This document shows positions 1 to 11,521 of a stretch of 64,000 nucleotides of DNA, piece after piece. The notes under the pieces are model-generated. The model worked only from the letters and a program-made list of their open reading frames with translations. It had not been told where the DNA came from and did no database searches. Location: positions 17,765,474 through 17,829,473 of the forward strand of contig OZ038322.1 in NCBI GenBank assembly GCA_964035795.1. The letters run 5' to 3'. This stretch comes from Pterobdella sp. o SKG-2022. Taxonomy: Eukaryota; Annelida; Clitellata; Hirudinida; Piscicolidae. A program made the position numbers and the translations under genes. Positions within the stretch are counted from its first letter, which is position 1, and each line of letters starts with the position of its first letter.

Positions 1-1500
1 AAAGATGATGAAAAAGAAGACGATGATGGTTAGTACTTTATCAAATGATTTAAACATTATAAAATGTAGCATAAACAAAGCCTATATTTAAAAAGTTACC
101 GATCAATAAGCCGAGTGTAAGTATCATTAAAAGGATGAGGAAACTTTTATTGGTAATAGTGATTAAAATTACTTGCATTAATGGCTGGGTTTTATTTATT
201 TTAATCAATAAATTCAAGTCAGACAAATAAAATTCATTTTATTCAGTTTTCAAAAAGTAATAAAAAATTTTTGACAGAAAAACCCGTTGATGAACTAATG
301 CGGTTGGAAGAATTAGAAGAAGATAAAGTTGAAAAGAAACATAACGAACCATTCTCTGAAAATATATGCGAAACTATTGAAAGAAAAATTAGGAGAGAAG
401 AAGACTCGTTAGAAAAATTCCAACAACAAGAAAAACAATTGGAAGAACAAGCTGAACAGGAAAAACAACAATTGATCAAGCAACAAAAACAAACCGACCA
501 TCACGAGTATGTTAATGTGCCGCAGTTGTCACCGAAGCGACCCTCAGATGAAGGATTTACGAGTACAGAACAGACACGTGAACTAGAAGATCTTGCAGGC
601 GAAAATCTTGCTTCAGTTAAATCATCTCATACCATAGAAAAAGAAGATGTGGTCGCAGACACTGCAACAGAACATGAAGCAAACAAAGCAATCATAAGTG
701 AAGATGACTTTAATTTTGAAATGGAAAAAGAGGACCACAGGGTTATTGATGATATCAAAAACGACACTAAAAAAGAAATCGAAAATTATACTCAAAATGA
801 ATTAGAAAACAATAAACAAAATGAGAAGGAACAAAAAGTTGAAAAAGTAGTGGTTAATGAAATTGAAAAAACTGATTTGTGTGTTTCAGGGCTGAATAAC
901 GATGCCGGAAATTATATAAAAAATAAAAATGTCATCAAAGTGGAAGAAAAAGATATAAAAAAAAAAAAACAATTTGAAGCATCTAAAAACATCATATCCG
1001 AGCCAAAACAAAAAAATGACTTTAAAAGTACAACTAGTCAATTTACCACCCAAGCATCTAGCGTTCGTACCACTTCCCAAACACCAACTTGTCGCACTCC
1101 TACCACCCCTGGCACTCCTAACGCTTCATCTTACATCAGATACAATGACATATTGCCTGAAGCAGGTTGTGTCAAAGCTTTGGTGGAGCAATGGAGCAAA
1201 CGATCAAGCAGGGCTGATGGCTTGGAAGACAAAGGCATGAACCGATCCAGATCCTGTGGACCCATCAGTAGGAAACTCAAACAGATGTCACCAGAAAACG
1301 AACTTGAACACCCTTTAGGTGCTGCCAATCAAATGAGTTATAAAGAGAGCTGCGACAAACACAACCTCTACAACAGCCAACCTTCTCTCACCAGAAGTAT
1401 TCTGCATAAGTTTGAGCAGCTTGACCAACAAGCAAGCCAAAAAGCCATCCCCAAAAAAGTGAGATTTTTACCTAGCAGAGTTGTGGTCAAATACAATTAA
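1..1500 (+). CDS. 3' end of a charged coiled-coil protein (partial gene)
   Basis: Two exons are visible, 1-28 and 278-1500. The first ends at a GTTAGT donor in phase 1 and the second starts after TTGACAG in the matching phase, giving ...EKEDDD-EKPVDELM. The last exon codes about 407 residues and ends at TAA. Its first 80 residues are Glu/Lys/Gln-rich with heptad character (coiled coil). The middle is charged and low complexity, and the C-terminal 150 residues are more ordered, with a Ser/Thr/Pro stretch (TPTCRTPTTPGTP), GCVKALVEQWSKR, and a basic C-terminus ending KKVRFLPSRVVVKYN. I do not recognise the family; a cytoskeletal or scaffold role would be a guess from composition. The 5' part of the gene lies outside the window. 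Confidence 0.75.
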
Positions 1501-4500
1501 TATCTTTAATGGTTTTTAATTCATTATAATCGTATCTGTAGACATTCATTTTTAATCTGATGTAATGGTGCTCGTGATAGGGGAAATTTCAGTCTGTGAT
1601 TCAATTATCGGCAGATTAACTCTTGCTTCTTTTTTTATCAATTTGATTTTGAAAATATCAATATTTGATTGAAATTTAAAAATTTGGATCTAATCAAATT
1701 GAAACTCTGTAATCTTATAAGCAATCTCAATCTTTATTTTCGCTGTAACGTATTCTTATTTCAAGCTTTTTTTCGTTCAAGTATAACCGTAGGTCTATCA
1801 ACCTCTAGTACAATTCCCTCAATCTTCATATTATTTTCGTAACTAGTCTAACTTGTGATTAGGCATAATATTTTTTTAGTTTTCGAATAGCTTGAAATTT
1901 CTTAAAGTATATTACTAAACCCACACTACTAGGCATTCAAATGGGAAGTGAAAGAAGCTAAGATCCTCAAACGACCCACCTACCTACCACATTAGTCCAC
2001 CACTGCACCTATTCAATCCACCATTTTCTTAAGCAATTATCATTAAGGAAAATTGAACAATATGAGAATTAAAATTAATATTTTTCATATATTTCGAAAT
2101 AGATTATCATAGATAAATTTTTTAATTTTTAGAATTATATTTGAATAAAACTCCTCCAAGTAGTCTTCCTGATTCTTCGGACGTTGATTTTATCTCTTAT
2201 CATAGCTGCAAGATATAATTGAAGCAGACAAACACAACTATTATAAATTATATAAATTTTATTGTGTTCACTCTTGATTTTTGTTATTTTTAAAATTATT
2301 ACCGAAAATTTTTAAAAATATTTTGTTCGTGTACAATCATTTTTTACCCATTTTTGAAAAATATCTTCTAGAATCTTATTTTATTTTTTTTTTGCATTAA
2401 TTATACTCGAAAAAAATTATTTTGAAACATTGTAAAAAAATTATTTTTGATCATGTAAATTAAAACGTTAAACTTCGTAGCCTAGCCTCTTTGCCATTCA
2501 TTTGGTATTTGTACACCCCGCACCATTGAACATTGATAAAATTTGAAGCATCTTTAGTTTTTAGAGATCTGACGTAGGTTTTGTTTTACTCTTTTCTACT
2601 TTCAAGTGTATTGCAGAGTGACTTATATAGAAGTTACTTTTTTACAGTTTTATATCCTTAGCCACCCGATATATAATCGCAAAAATCCATGAGTTTTATC
2701 GTCTTTTCAATTTTCTTCTCTACATCTCATTTTATAAAATAATTTTTTCAAATCACTTTGGTAAGATCTTAGGGTCAAATTTTCAATTGCTGGGAGGCTT
2801 AATGTTTATTTTAAGAACCATGTGTTTCCACTGATAACGCTTTGACACAATGGCTGAATGTTCTGAGTGCTGAACATTTAATAATGTATGACTTTTTTGT
2901 ATTTTTGAAAAAATACTTTTATAATAAAAATTTAAAATTTTGATTTTCGCTTATTTTTGTGATCATCCTATTTAAAAGAAAATGAACCAACAAGGCATAG
3001 ATGGGGTAAATTAAAATTTTTCGCTGTTTTGCCATTATTACACAGCCACTGAAGACCGTAAACGCTGTTATTAGTTGAGGGTTTGTTTAGATAGTTCCTC
3101 CAGGGAGAACTTACGTGGAAATAGGTCTACATTGATTCGTAGTACTATTTTTTCTAATTAATCGTTAGCATCTCTCTGTTGAAATGAGCAATGCTTCTGA
3201 TTGAATGTATATAATTATATTTTTAATGAGATTTTTGTTTAAAAAGACTTGAACAGTAACTAAAAATGATCTAAGTGATCAAAGAAAAATAAATTATTTG
3301 ACTTCAAACGTCGCTCAAAGCTGATTTGAAATAAAACAAAAAAATTCGATTCTATGTTTCTTAATTAAAAACTAACTTTGTTTATAAATATAATATATTA
3401 TAGTTAAATTTGAATAAAAAGATTAATCTTTCGCTGTTCTGAAATTCCAAAAGACCATCTATGTTTTGTTTCAAATATAAAATTCTTCACCGAATTTCCC
3501 CATTCAATCTTCTAAAAACACTAGTGGGCTCATATAAAATAACTTGGTTTTCTTTATTTCAATTGATCAAAATTAATCAAATATTCATGTGGTGAAGTTT
3601 CTGTCTGCTCCTATGTTTTATCACTACACGACAACTCAACACTGACTTCTACAATCGACTATATTAAAAGCTGTTTTCATACTCCCATGCGATGAAATCT
3701 TCTCTAAAGCATTATGAAATAACTTATTAATTTGCATATATAGAATCAATGCTTTGAAAATGATGAACTAATCTATAGTTCATCCCGATATATATTAGCT
3801 TTTAAATCATTGGTTTTTAGTGTATCCAAGATAACTCACTTAAAGTTTTGTCTTTTTTTTCAAATATTTTTTTCTATAAGGTTTGTTTTCTAATGTTCTA
3901 TTAATATTTTCTTGTCCATTTCAACCATGCATAGTTTGTTGGCCCGTATAGCTCAGCTACTAAAGCATTAGATTAATTATCTAAAGTCACCGGATTCGAT
4001 CCCGTGTGCGCCGACAATCAAGACTTGCTCTGGATTGTGTTTTAGTTACATTAAATTTGTAGCAAGCGTTTTGAACTCCAAGGTAAGACGCTATATCAAA
4101 CACCATTTACATTGCCTTTCGCTAGAGAGCTCTCAACACGGCGGTTGGATGCTATTAAATGATGTATAGCCTCTTAGTGAGAATTTTTTAAATGCATTTG
4201 AATAAAATTAATATTGAAATAGAAAAATTATTTGAATTCTGAAGATAGATTCAGTTTAACTAGTCTTTAAATCTTAAATTGTGTGAAATGAGGTTTAAAG
4301 ATCAATAGTTAAGTTTTTTATTTACATTATATTAATTTAAATTTTTTTAATCCAAATAGTTTTTTAAATAAAAAGCCTTTAAAAATATTTGAAAATATAG
4401 TTCAGTTGTAATAGTTTTATTTAAATATGATTAAAAAACTTTTTTCAGGAAACTTTCCACTATATAATTCTGACAGGTTATTTATTAACTTTAACGAAAC

Positions 4501-5509
4501 ATCTCAATAAAATTGGTATATTAGTGCATATCGTTAACCTAAATTTTAAGATATTAATACAAATACACGTATTTGATTATCTGCTGTTGTAGCATGTTGG
4601 TTGACAAAATAGTAAGTATGATACATCGAACAAGTCCAAACATGTATGTATGCAAAAGTTTAGTATAGGCATGTTCTCATTACTTATTCAATTTTAAAAC
4701 ATTTGCTTGTATAACTAGTATAGCGTATTCTTATGTTCCAAGTATCTGAGAAACATCTGGTAATTTATTCAAAAGTACCAAGAACTAAACTAGATTTTTG
4801 CAAGCCAAGAGTTTGATATTTAGAATGAATGAAGAAATAGGACTTAATAGACTACATGCGTGAGATTCTATTTGGGGTTCCTTTTTGAAGCAGTTTACGG
4901 AGTATTGTGAATCTGTGCAGTATTTAATGAAAGTTTAAAAACTGAAAACAACTTTGTGACAGCTTTGAATTATCCGTTCACGAAAGTGGAAATGAGTTGA
5001 ATACCTTAATCACATCCGAAGCGGCAATTAAATGAATCACTCTCAAATCATTTATGCCTTCTCAAATTTCCTTCAATTCCTGAAATTCAATATAACCCAA
5101 GTGCAATTTAAAATAAATAAACTGCTAAAAACATAAAACCTTTGCATTAATATTAATTCATTACACCAGAAATCTTTGTTAAGAAGTTTATTAAAGAAAT
5201 GATTTTTTATCTTTATATTGGACAGACTTTCAAGCTATTTCTATAACTTCTTAATTAATTGCAACGGAAATATTTTTGGCATTAAAACTGTGTAACTCGA
5301 TGTAGATTCATTACAAATTTCCGAATGTTCTTATTTTTATATCTTACTAATGCTGTAAAAAATTCGATGACCAAAGCAAAAGGTTCTCAACCACTGAAAA
5401 CATTTCGAAAATGCATGATGCCATTAATCTTGAAAGCATAAAAAAACAAAGACCTCTCAACTAATTTCAAAAGAATTTCTTAATATTCTTTTAAAGGGTG
5501 TACGACGTG
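1501..5509. other. non-coding interval with a SINE
   Basis: About 4 kb of A+T-rich sequence between the 3' end of the first gene and the intermediate filament promoter. No coding exon is evident on either strand. The only recognisable item is the tRNA-derived element near 3.94-4.18 kb, annotated separately. Confidence 0.6.
3937..4180 (+). mobile_element. tRNA-derived SINE
   Basis: The head at 3941-4013 resembles a tRNA. It has an A-box-like TAGCTCAGCTAC, an anticodon arm TTAGA-TTAATTA-TCTAA whose loop centre reads AAT (Ile), and a B-box-like GGATTCGATCC. The acceptor and T stems each contain a C:C mismatch, so this is unlikely to be a working tRNA gene. An unrelated, more G+C-rich body follows (for example GCTAGAGAGCTCTCAACACG), with ACGCTATATCAAACACC near 4090, recalling the GCGCTATA-type 3' ends of CR1/L2 LINEs. 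The 3' limit and target-site duplication are not resolved. Confidence 0.6.
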
Positions 5510-5590
5510 TTTATATATAACTGGCGTATATAATAGGGGTGAACTAGTCTTTCTTTCTTTCTTTCGCTGTTTTCTACAGACAGATATTGG
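5510..5590 (+). promoter_or_regulatory. TATA promoter and non-coding first exon of the intermediate filament gene
   Basis: Two TATA-like runs, TTTATATATAA (5510-5520) and TATATAA (5527-5533), precede a pyrimidine-rich start region (TCTTTCTTTCTTTC, about 5548-5565). A perfect donor follows, ATTGG|GTGAGT, cutting at 5590. The matching acceptor is TTCATTGAAG|GTCATTG at 6139/6140, 19 bases before the ATG at 6159. This gives a short untranslated exon and a 549-base leader intron. The transcription start is inferred. Confidence 0.55.
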
Positions 5591-6158
5591 GTGAGTAAAA
5601 TTTTTCATATAATAATTACACATTAATTTCAATATTTTTTAATTAAAATGTTTAATAGTATTTTTCATGTTATTGAAACCAAAGTCTAGGAAAATTTTTT
5701 GAAAACTAATTTTTTAAAACAAAAAATAATAAAAAAGCAAGTACTGAGCTTATTCTTAAATTTCGTTAATATTTCAAACTTGACTTTCACGTTCCAATGA
5801 GCAAAATACACTAGAAAAAACATTTAATTTTAAAATTTTATAAAGATTGTATTAAGGAATAAATTGAAAAGTTGTCGAGTACTTATAAAAGCAAGATAAC
5901 AGTATCAAGATTGTGACCCAAATATGAAAGAATATGTAACAAAGTTAATGAAATCAAGTAAGGATTTATTTAATAAACTATGGGCGTTCTAGTTATGGAT
6001 CAGTGTTTACGTTATCCGTATAGATCATTTGTATCAATTTTTCCCCACTCAAATTAAAAATTTTCAACATGACCGTTATTTTAAATTATGTTTTTTTTTC
6101 TTATATAACATTCTTATTTAATTTTTCTTTTCATTGAAGGTCATTGTGATAGATTAAG

Positions 6159-9100
6159 ATGTCTTACGAAGTGAAAACGACAACGCGTACAACACGCACA
6201 GAGGGCCTTGGAGACCATGACTTTGACACGTCATACTCCTCCACTTACCGCCCTTCTGTCACTCCTCGCAGCATCATCATCCAGCGAAACACCTTCTCAG
6301 GTGGTCCAGGAGGTATAGCAGGGGGATACTCCAGCTCCACAAGCACCAGAACCCAAAGAAGCAGTGGCTTTGGAGGTGGTCTGACTCTGGCTTCGTACGC
6401 CCCTCTTGCTAACTCGGGAGTTTTGGATGTGAAAAACTCGAGGGAAAGGGAAAAAAAAGACATGCAAGATTTGAATGAGAGATTCGCTAGTTATATTGAA
6501 AAGGTTTTTAAAAAGTTCTCAAAGGATTTTAATTTGAACATTGAGAATTGTTTTTTAAATCTAAATGCTTAATAACGAATGACATTTTCCAGGTAAGGTT
6601 TTTGGAAGCTCAAAACAAGAAGTTGACAGATGAGTTGGAAAAGTTGAAATCCAGATGGGGAAAGGAAACTTCTCAAATCAAAGCGATGTACCAGGCCGAG
6701 CTGGAAGAAGCTAGGTTCTCCCTACTTATGATGATGATAACATTCAATATCGTCCATTTAATTCAAAAGTGTAGAATGTGTTTGATTATTGAGAAGTTGA
6801 AGATCGAATTAATAAGCTTTCGAAATTTAGAATTGGGAACTTGAGAAAATCATATAGAAAAAATTTCAAGTATTTATGCAATAAGCCTTATTAAATACTT
6901 AAAACTTATGAATCTTGAAATGTGAATTGTTTATTATAAGTTGAGAAAAATAAGTGACGGTTACATAATAAGACGTTGAGTTTAAAGATCATTTATAAGA
7001 ACATTGTTTATTTCGTAAAACTAATCACAGAAAGTTGATAGACGATGCTGAAAAAGAGAAAGCCCGTTTGGAGATCAAGGTGGCCAGCCTGGAGGAAGTG
7101 AACCAAGAATTGATTGCCAAGTTAGTTTTGTTTGGTTATCAACCAAGATTAACTTGACTTCAAGTATTTAAGTAAAATTTGCATATGTTGACTTTACCCC
7201 TTTATGAATATTCATTAAGCAAACAATAAATAAATAAAGAGTTAGAAATGATGGCAAAAGAAGTTGATAAACCTTACCTATTAATTGATAAGAAAATGGA
7301 TTTTTACCATGTGAAAATATTGAAGATTTTTCAATGATATAATGTTAATCATAAAATGTCGTCATCTTATCACAAGTACTTTATAAGTACTAGCTCACCT
7401 GAAATGAAAATTTAAATTTTAAATTATGTTGAAACCTCAATTTTTAAAAACTTAGTAAAAGTTCCACATCGAATAATAGTAAAACAGCAATTTCCATATT
7501 TCAATTAAAATAATATGGTTCTAGTTAGTGCTGAGCGTGCAAAAAGATTTGAACCAATCTATGTCAAAAATTTATATTAAACCATGCTCTTGGTTAAAAA
7601 TAACTTTTTCACTTAAAACTGTATTAAAAAATTTTTGATATTTTCGTTAATAGTTTCTGAACTTTAACCATCACTGTGTGTGTTTCTTGTGTATCTTATT
7701 GTATATGTTATATTTAATTAACCCAATTCAAGTAAAAGGGCAAATAGGGAAATAGGTGAAAAAAATAAGGTGTTGTGGTTACATTTTACTGAGAACTCTC
7801 ATAATAACGCTTATCATAACAGAATTTCAAAAATGACAAAATTTTCAAGAAGTTTAATATGCATATTGAATTGAAGCTCAAGTGAAGAATATACTTGAAA
7901 TTTGACACCAAACATTCATACAACATTTAATATTGAAAAACCAAAATGATACAAATAAAAAAATTCACCAAAACCTTCCATAGTTTTAATTAGTGAACTT
8001 TAGAAGCATCAACTACCGTAGTGAATCATAAGTCTTTTGAGTCATCCTAGTTCATGTTAGATCAAGTCTTAGAACATATGGTGGAAATGAATGTAGCTGA
8101 TTACTCACAATTTTTAAAACATTAAACCTTTCACTAAACGCACATCAAGACAATTTGTAGGTTTTTTACTTTTAGTGCTTGTAATATCAAAGCTAATTTT
8201 TAAGTAGTTTTATCAGCCCTGTATATGGGCTGTGTAATAGAGCTGTCGTTAATATAGGGTTTTTTGTTTTGATAGCTACATGACTAGGATGCAGGTATAA
8301 TAAAGTTAATGATACAGAAAAAAAATAAAATTATATAAACTCTCAATAGTTTCTCCATAAAAGACAAGTGATAATTTTAAATTCTTTTTATGGAAATATT
8401 TAAAGTGTTTAGATTTAAAACAAGATGAATGATAGAAAATATTTTTGGTTTTATTGAGTCGTGAAAGTTTTAAAAAGTTTCACTTACTGAAATAGACATA
8501 AGGGTTGGGTTTATGGAGTTTAAGTTAAGACTACATGTTTATAATACGTTAAAATGCGTCTATAATTTTAGAGATTCTCATCATATTTAAATTATCGAAT
8601 ACTTCCCACGGGGAAAGAAGAATAAAACATTAATCTTTGATTCAAATCTTTAAATGAAATAATGTTAAATTAAGTAAGAGTTTTTGGGTGTGATGCTTTA
8701 ATTTTCTACCATTTAAAAACATTTGGTTTGGGATTATTCAAAGTATGATCGTCATTACTTCTTTAATTACACATCATTACTTTTCTTTGATTGCCCGTAA
8801 TTTACCATAACGGATTTTGGTAATCATACTTTTTTAACTGACAGAATTCTCAAAGCATTTTCTTATAATATGAGCTCATTCACAATTAAGAGTAAATGTA
8901 ACTCAACAGACTAAGTGAGGCCCAAGAGTTGAGTGACCAACGTAGATTGAAGATTGAGGAACAAAACAGACAGCTCAGTGATTACGAAGCAGAAGTAGCT
9001 TTGTTGAGAAGACGTTTGGAGGGCTTGGAGGGCGACAAGGAAAGAGACAAGAAGACTATCGCCACCCTTACCCAAAACCTCAATGCAGCTAGAGCGGTAC

Positions 9101-10958
9101 GATGAGCTTCACAATGTTTTATTTATTATTCAAAACATTAATCACCAGTAAGTATTATATAATTTTTTATCGCTTAATTAGCTATATGACCTCAGGCCTA
9201 GTATATGAGATCCTTGATTTTTGAACTTCTGATATAAATCAGCATGAGAATGAAGCATTTCTAAAAATGCATCTTATAATTTGACCTTTATTTTGTAGAA
9301 CCTAGATGATGAAACACTGCGTCACATTGATGCTGAAAACAGAAGACAGACCTTGGAAGAGGAACTGGAGTTCACCAAGACCATTCATGAACAAGTTGGG
9401 TTTTAATCAATTTAAAGCTTTAAAAACTCAATAAAGTTTGCCAGTAAATTGTATAATCTAGGTATAAAAAGTAGAATTTTTTTAAACTTTGAACTTATTT
9501 GAATTTCAACAACATAATGATGTGGTATTTTTCAGGAGCTCAAAGAATTGGCAGCTTTGGCTTACAGAGACACAACGGCCGAAAACCGAGACTTCTGGAA
9601 GAATGAGATGGGAGCAGCCTTAAGAGAAATTCAAGATATGTATGATGACAAGTTGGAAATGATGAGGTCTGAAATCGAAACTACATACTCGCAGAAAGTG
9701 AGCTTGGAAATTTCTTAATGAAATCCATAAGTTTCAATAAACAAAACTTCAACTGAAACTCAAGTTGCAAGAGTACAGAACAGGAGCGACTAGACAGAAC
9801 ATGGAGAACACCCACACCAAGGAGGAAACCAAGAGGCTCAGAGTGCAGCTCACTGAGCTCAGAGACAAGTTCGCTGACTTGGAAGGAAAGGTCTGATCAA
9901 AAATTTAGATGATAAAACGCATACCTATCGGATAATTAATATTTTTAGAACTTACAATTGTTGAGAGAATTGGAAGCCGTCAAAAGGTCAAAGGAAGATT
10001 TGGAGAGGCAGTATGAACAAGAGACTACAGAGCTCAAAGGTCAAATCGCTTCCTTGCGCGCAGAACTTGAAGCCATTCTGCAAGAGCTTCAGAACATCAT
10101 GGATACTAAACTTGGACTGGAACTTGAAATTGCTGCTTACCGAAAATTGCTTGAGGGAGAAGAAAGCAGGTAAGGATAAAAAATTTTTGTAAGTTTGAGT
10201 AAGTAAATGTTCACTAAATTGAAAAAATTCATGCAAAAGAGTTGGACTCAAGCAGTTTGTCGACATCTATAGTAGCGGTGGTGGTAGTGCTGGAGGCAGA
10301 GGAGGAGGCGGTGGTGGGGGATTTTCTGCCGGTAAAGAGAATTTTAATTAACTGTGAGCCATTTCCATAGAGTTATTAATGTTTTTTTTTGTATGCTGAT
10401 TAAACAGCATTTTCAAGTAGTGGTGGAGGAGGAGGAGGAGGAGGAGGATTGGGTGGCTTCGGAGAAATTCAGGCTAAAACTACATTCCAGAAGAGTGCCA
10501 AAGGTCCCACAAACATCGCAGAAATTGCCAAAGATCGTGCATTCATCCTTCTAGAAAACAATGGTAGAAAGGTATTCAGCAAAGATTCATTTTTAATTTA
10601 ATGAATTTTTCATCAAGCTTAATGAATAAACTGAAAATCAGAATGAGGATTTGGGAGGCTGGAAGGTAAGCAGAAATGTTGATGGCCAAGAAGTTTTAAA
10701 CTTCACTTTTCCCGCCGATTTTGAGATTAGTTCTGGAGAAAAGTTCAAAGTGGGTGTTCTTAGGGTTATTTATTATGATACAATATTGAAAATTAACATT
10801 TCATAAAAAAAAAAACACAGTTGTATGCCAAAGGAAAGAAGCCAGGCAAAGCAGGGCCGTTTGATTTGGAATCGGATGTTGAGGACTTCAAGGACGGAGC
10901 TCGTATTGTGACCAAGCTTTTGAACAAAGCTGGAGAGGTTAAAAAATCGTTAAAATGA
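6159..10958 (+). CDS. cytoplasmic intermediate filament protein, long-rod type with lamin tail domain
   Basis: Twelve coding exons: 6159-6503, 6593-6714, 7031-7120, 8910-9096, 9299-9394, 9536-9697, 9765-9890, 9949-10169, 10240-10331, 10408-10571, 10642-10749 and 10821-10958; all junctions keep phase. The head is Ser/Thr/Arg/Gly-rich (TTTRTTRTEGLGDHD). The rod starts EKKDMQDLNERFASYIEKV, with coil 1A RFLEAQNKKL, and ends with the consensus motif LGLELEIAAYRKLLEGEESR. Coil 1B has the extra ~42 residues of lamins and protostome filaments. A Gly-rich linker (GGGSAGGRGGGGGGG, then seven Gly in the next exon) leads into a lamin tail (Ig-fold) domain (GFGEIQAKTTFQKSAKG to DGARIVTKLLNKAGE). The protein would polymerise as a coiled-coil dimer. 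The last residues, VKKSLK and stop, are read straight through a possible donor after GAG at 10937, so the extreme C-terminus is uncertain. Confidence 0.93.
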
Positions 10959-11521
10959 TTAAAACAACAGATGGGTTTTCAAAAAACCTTATATCACATA
11001 TTACAATATGTATGTTTTAACTTAATAAAAAAATTGTGAGGCTAAATAGTTATACATAACATGGATATAATAATCTTTTATTATACATATTAATTAGTAT
11101 TATAAATAATAAAGATAAGTATAAATATAATGAGTTTATAAACAACTATGGTTGAACTGAGATTTAATAAGGAATATTCAATTCCAGGAACGTGCCTCCC
11201 ACGTCCAAAATACCACCTACGGCTAAATGATAGATGCAGTGCCTTAAGTACATTTATTGGTCGAACACGACAACTTTATATGGCGTTTATATTTGATTCT
11301 GTTGAAAAACTATTTTTGCTACAAATTTATTATTAGATCGAATAATTAACTAATTGAAATAAATGTTTCACTTTTTCGTGGTTTATTAATTATTTTCGAC
11401 TAAATGTTTGTTGTTAGCTTAATTTTTACGATTAATAAAATCGTTCAACAGTTTATTTTTTAGTAAAAACAAAAAAACGTATTTCTACATAAAAAAACAA
11501 CTTGGATAGAAGTGAATAAGA
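10959..11521. other. intergenic, tail-to-tail
   Basis: A+T-rich interval between the ends of the convergent filament and MCRS1-like genes. It should hold both 3' UTRs; several AATAAA-like words are present (for example near 11358 and 11435). A 62-codon ORF at 11148-11336 has no recognisable content. Confidence 0.5.

Noticed and set aside
3941..4013. Functional tRNA-Ile gene
   Set aside because: Mismatches in the acceptor and T stems and an attached unrelated body fit a SINE better than a working tRNA.
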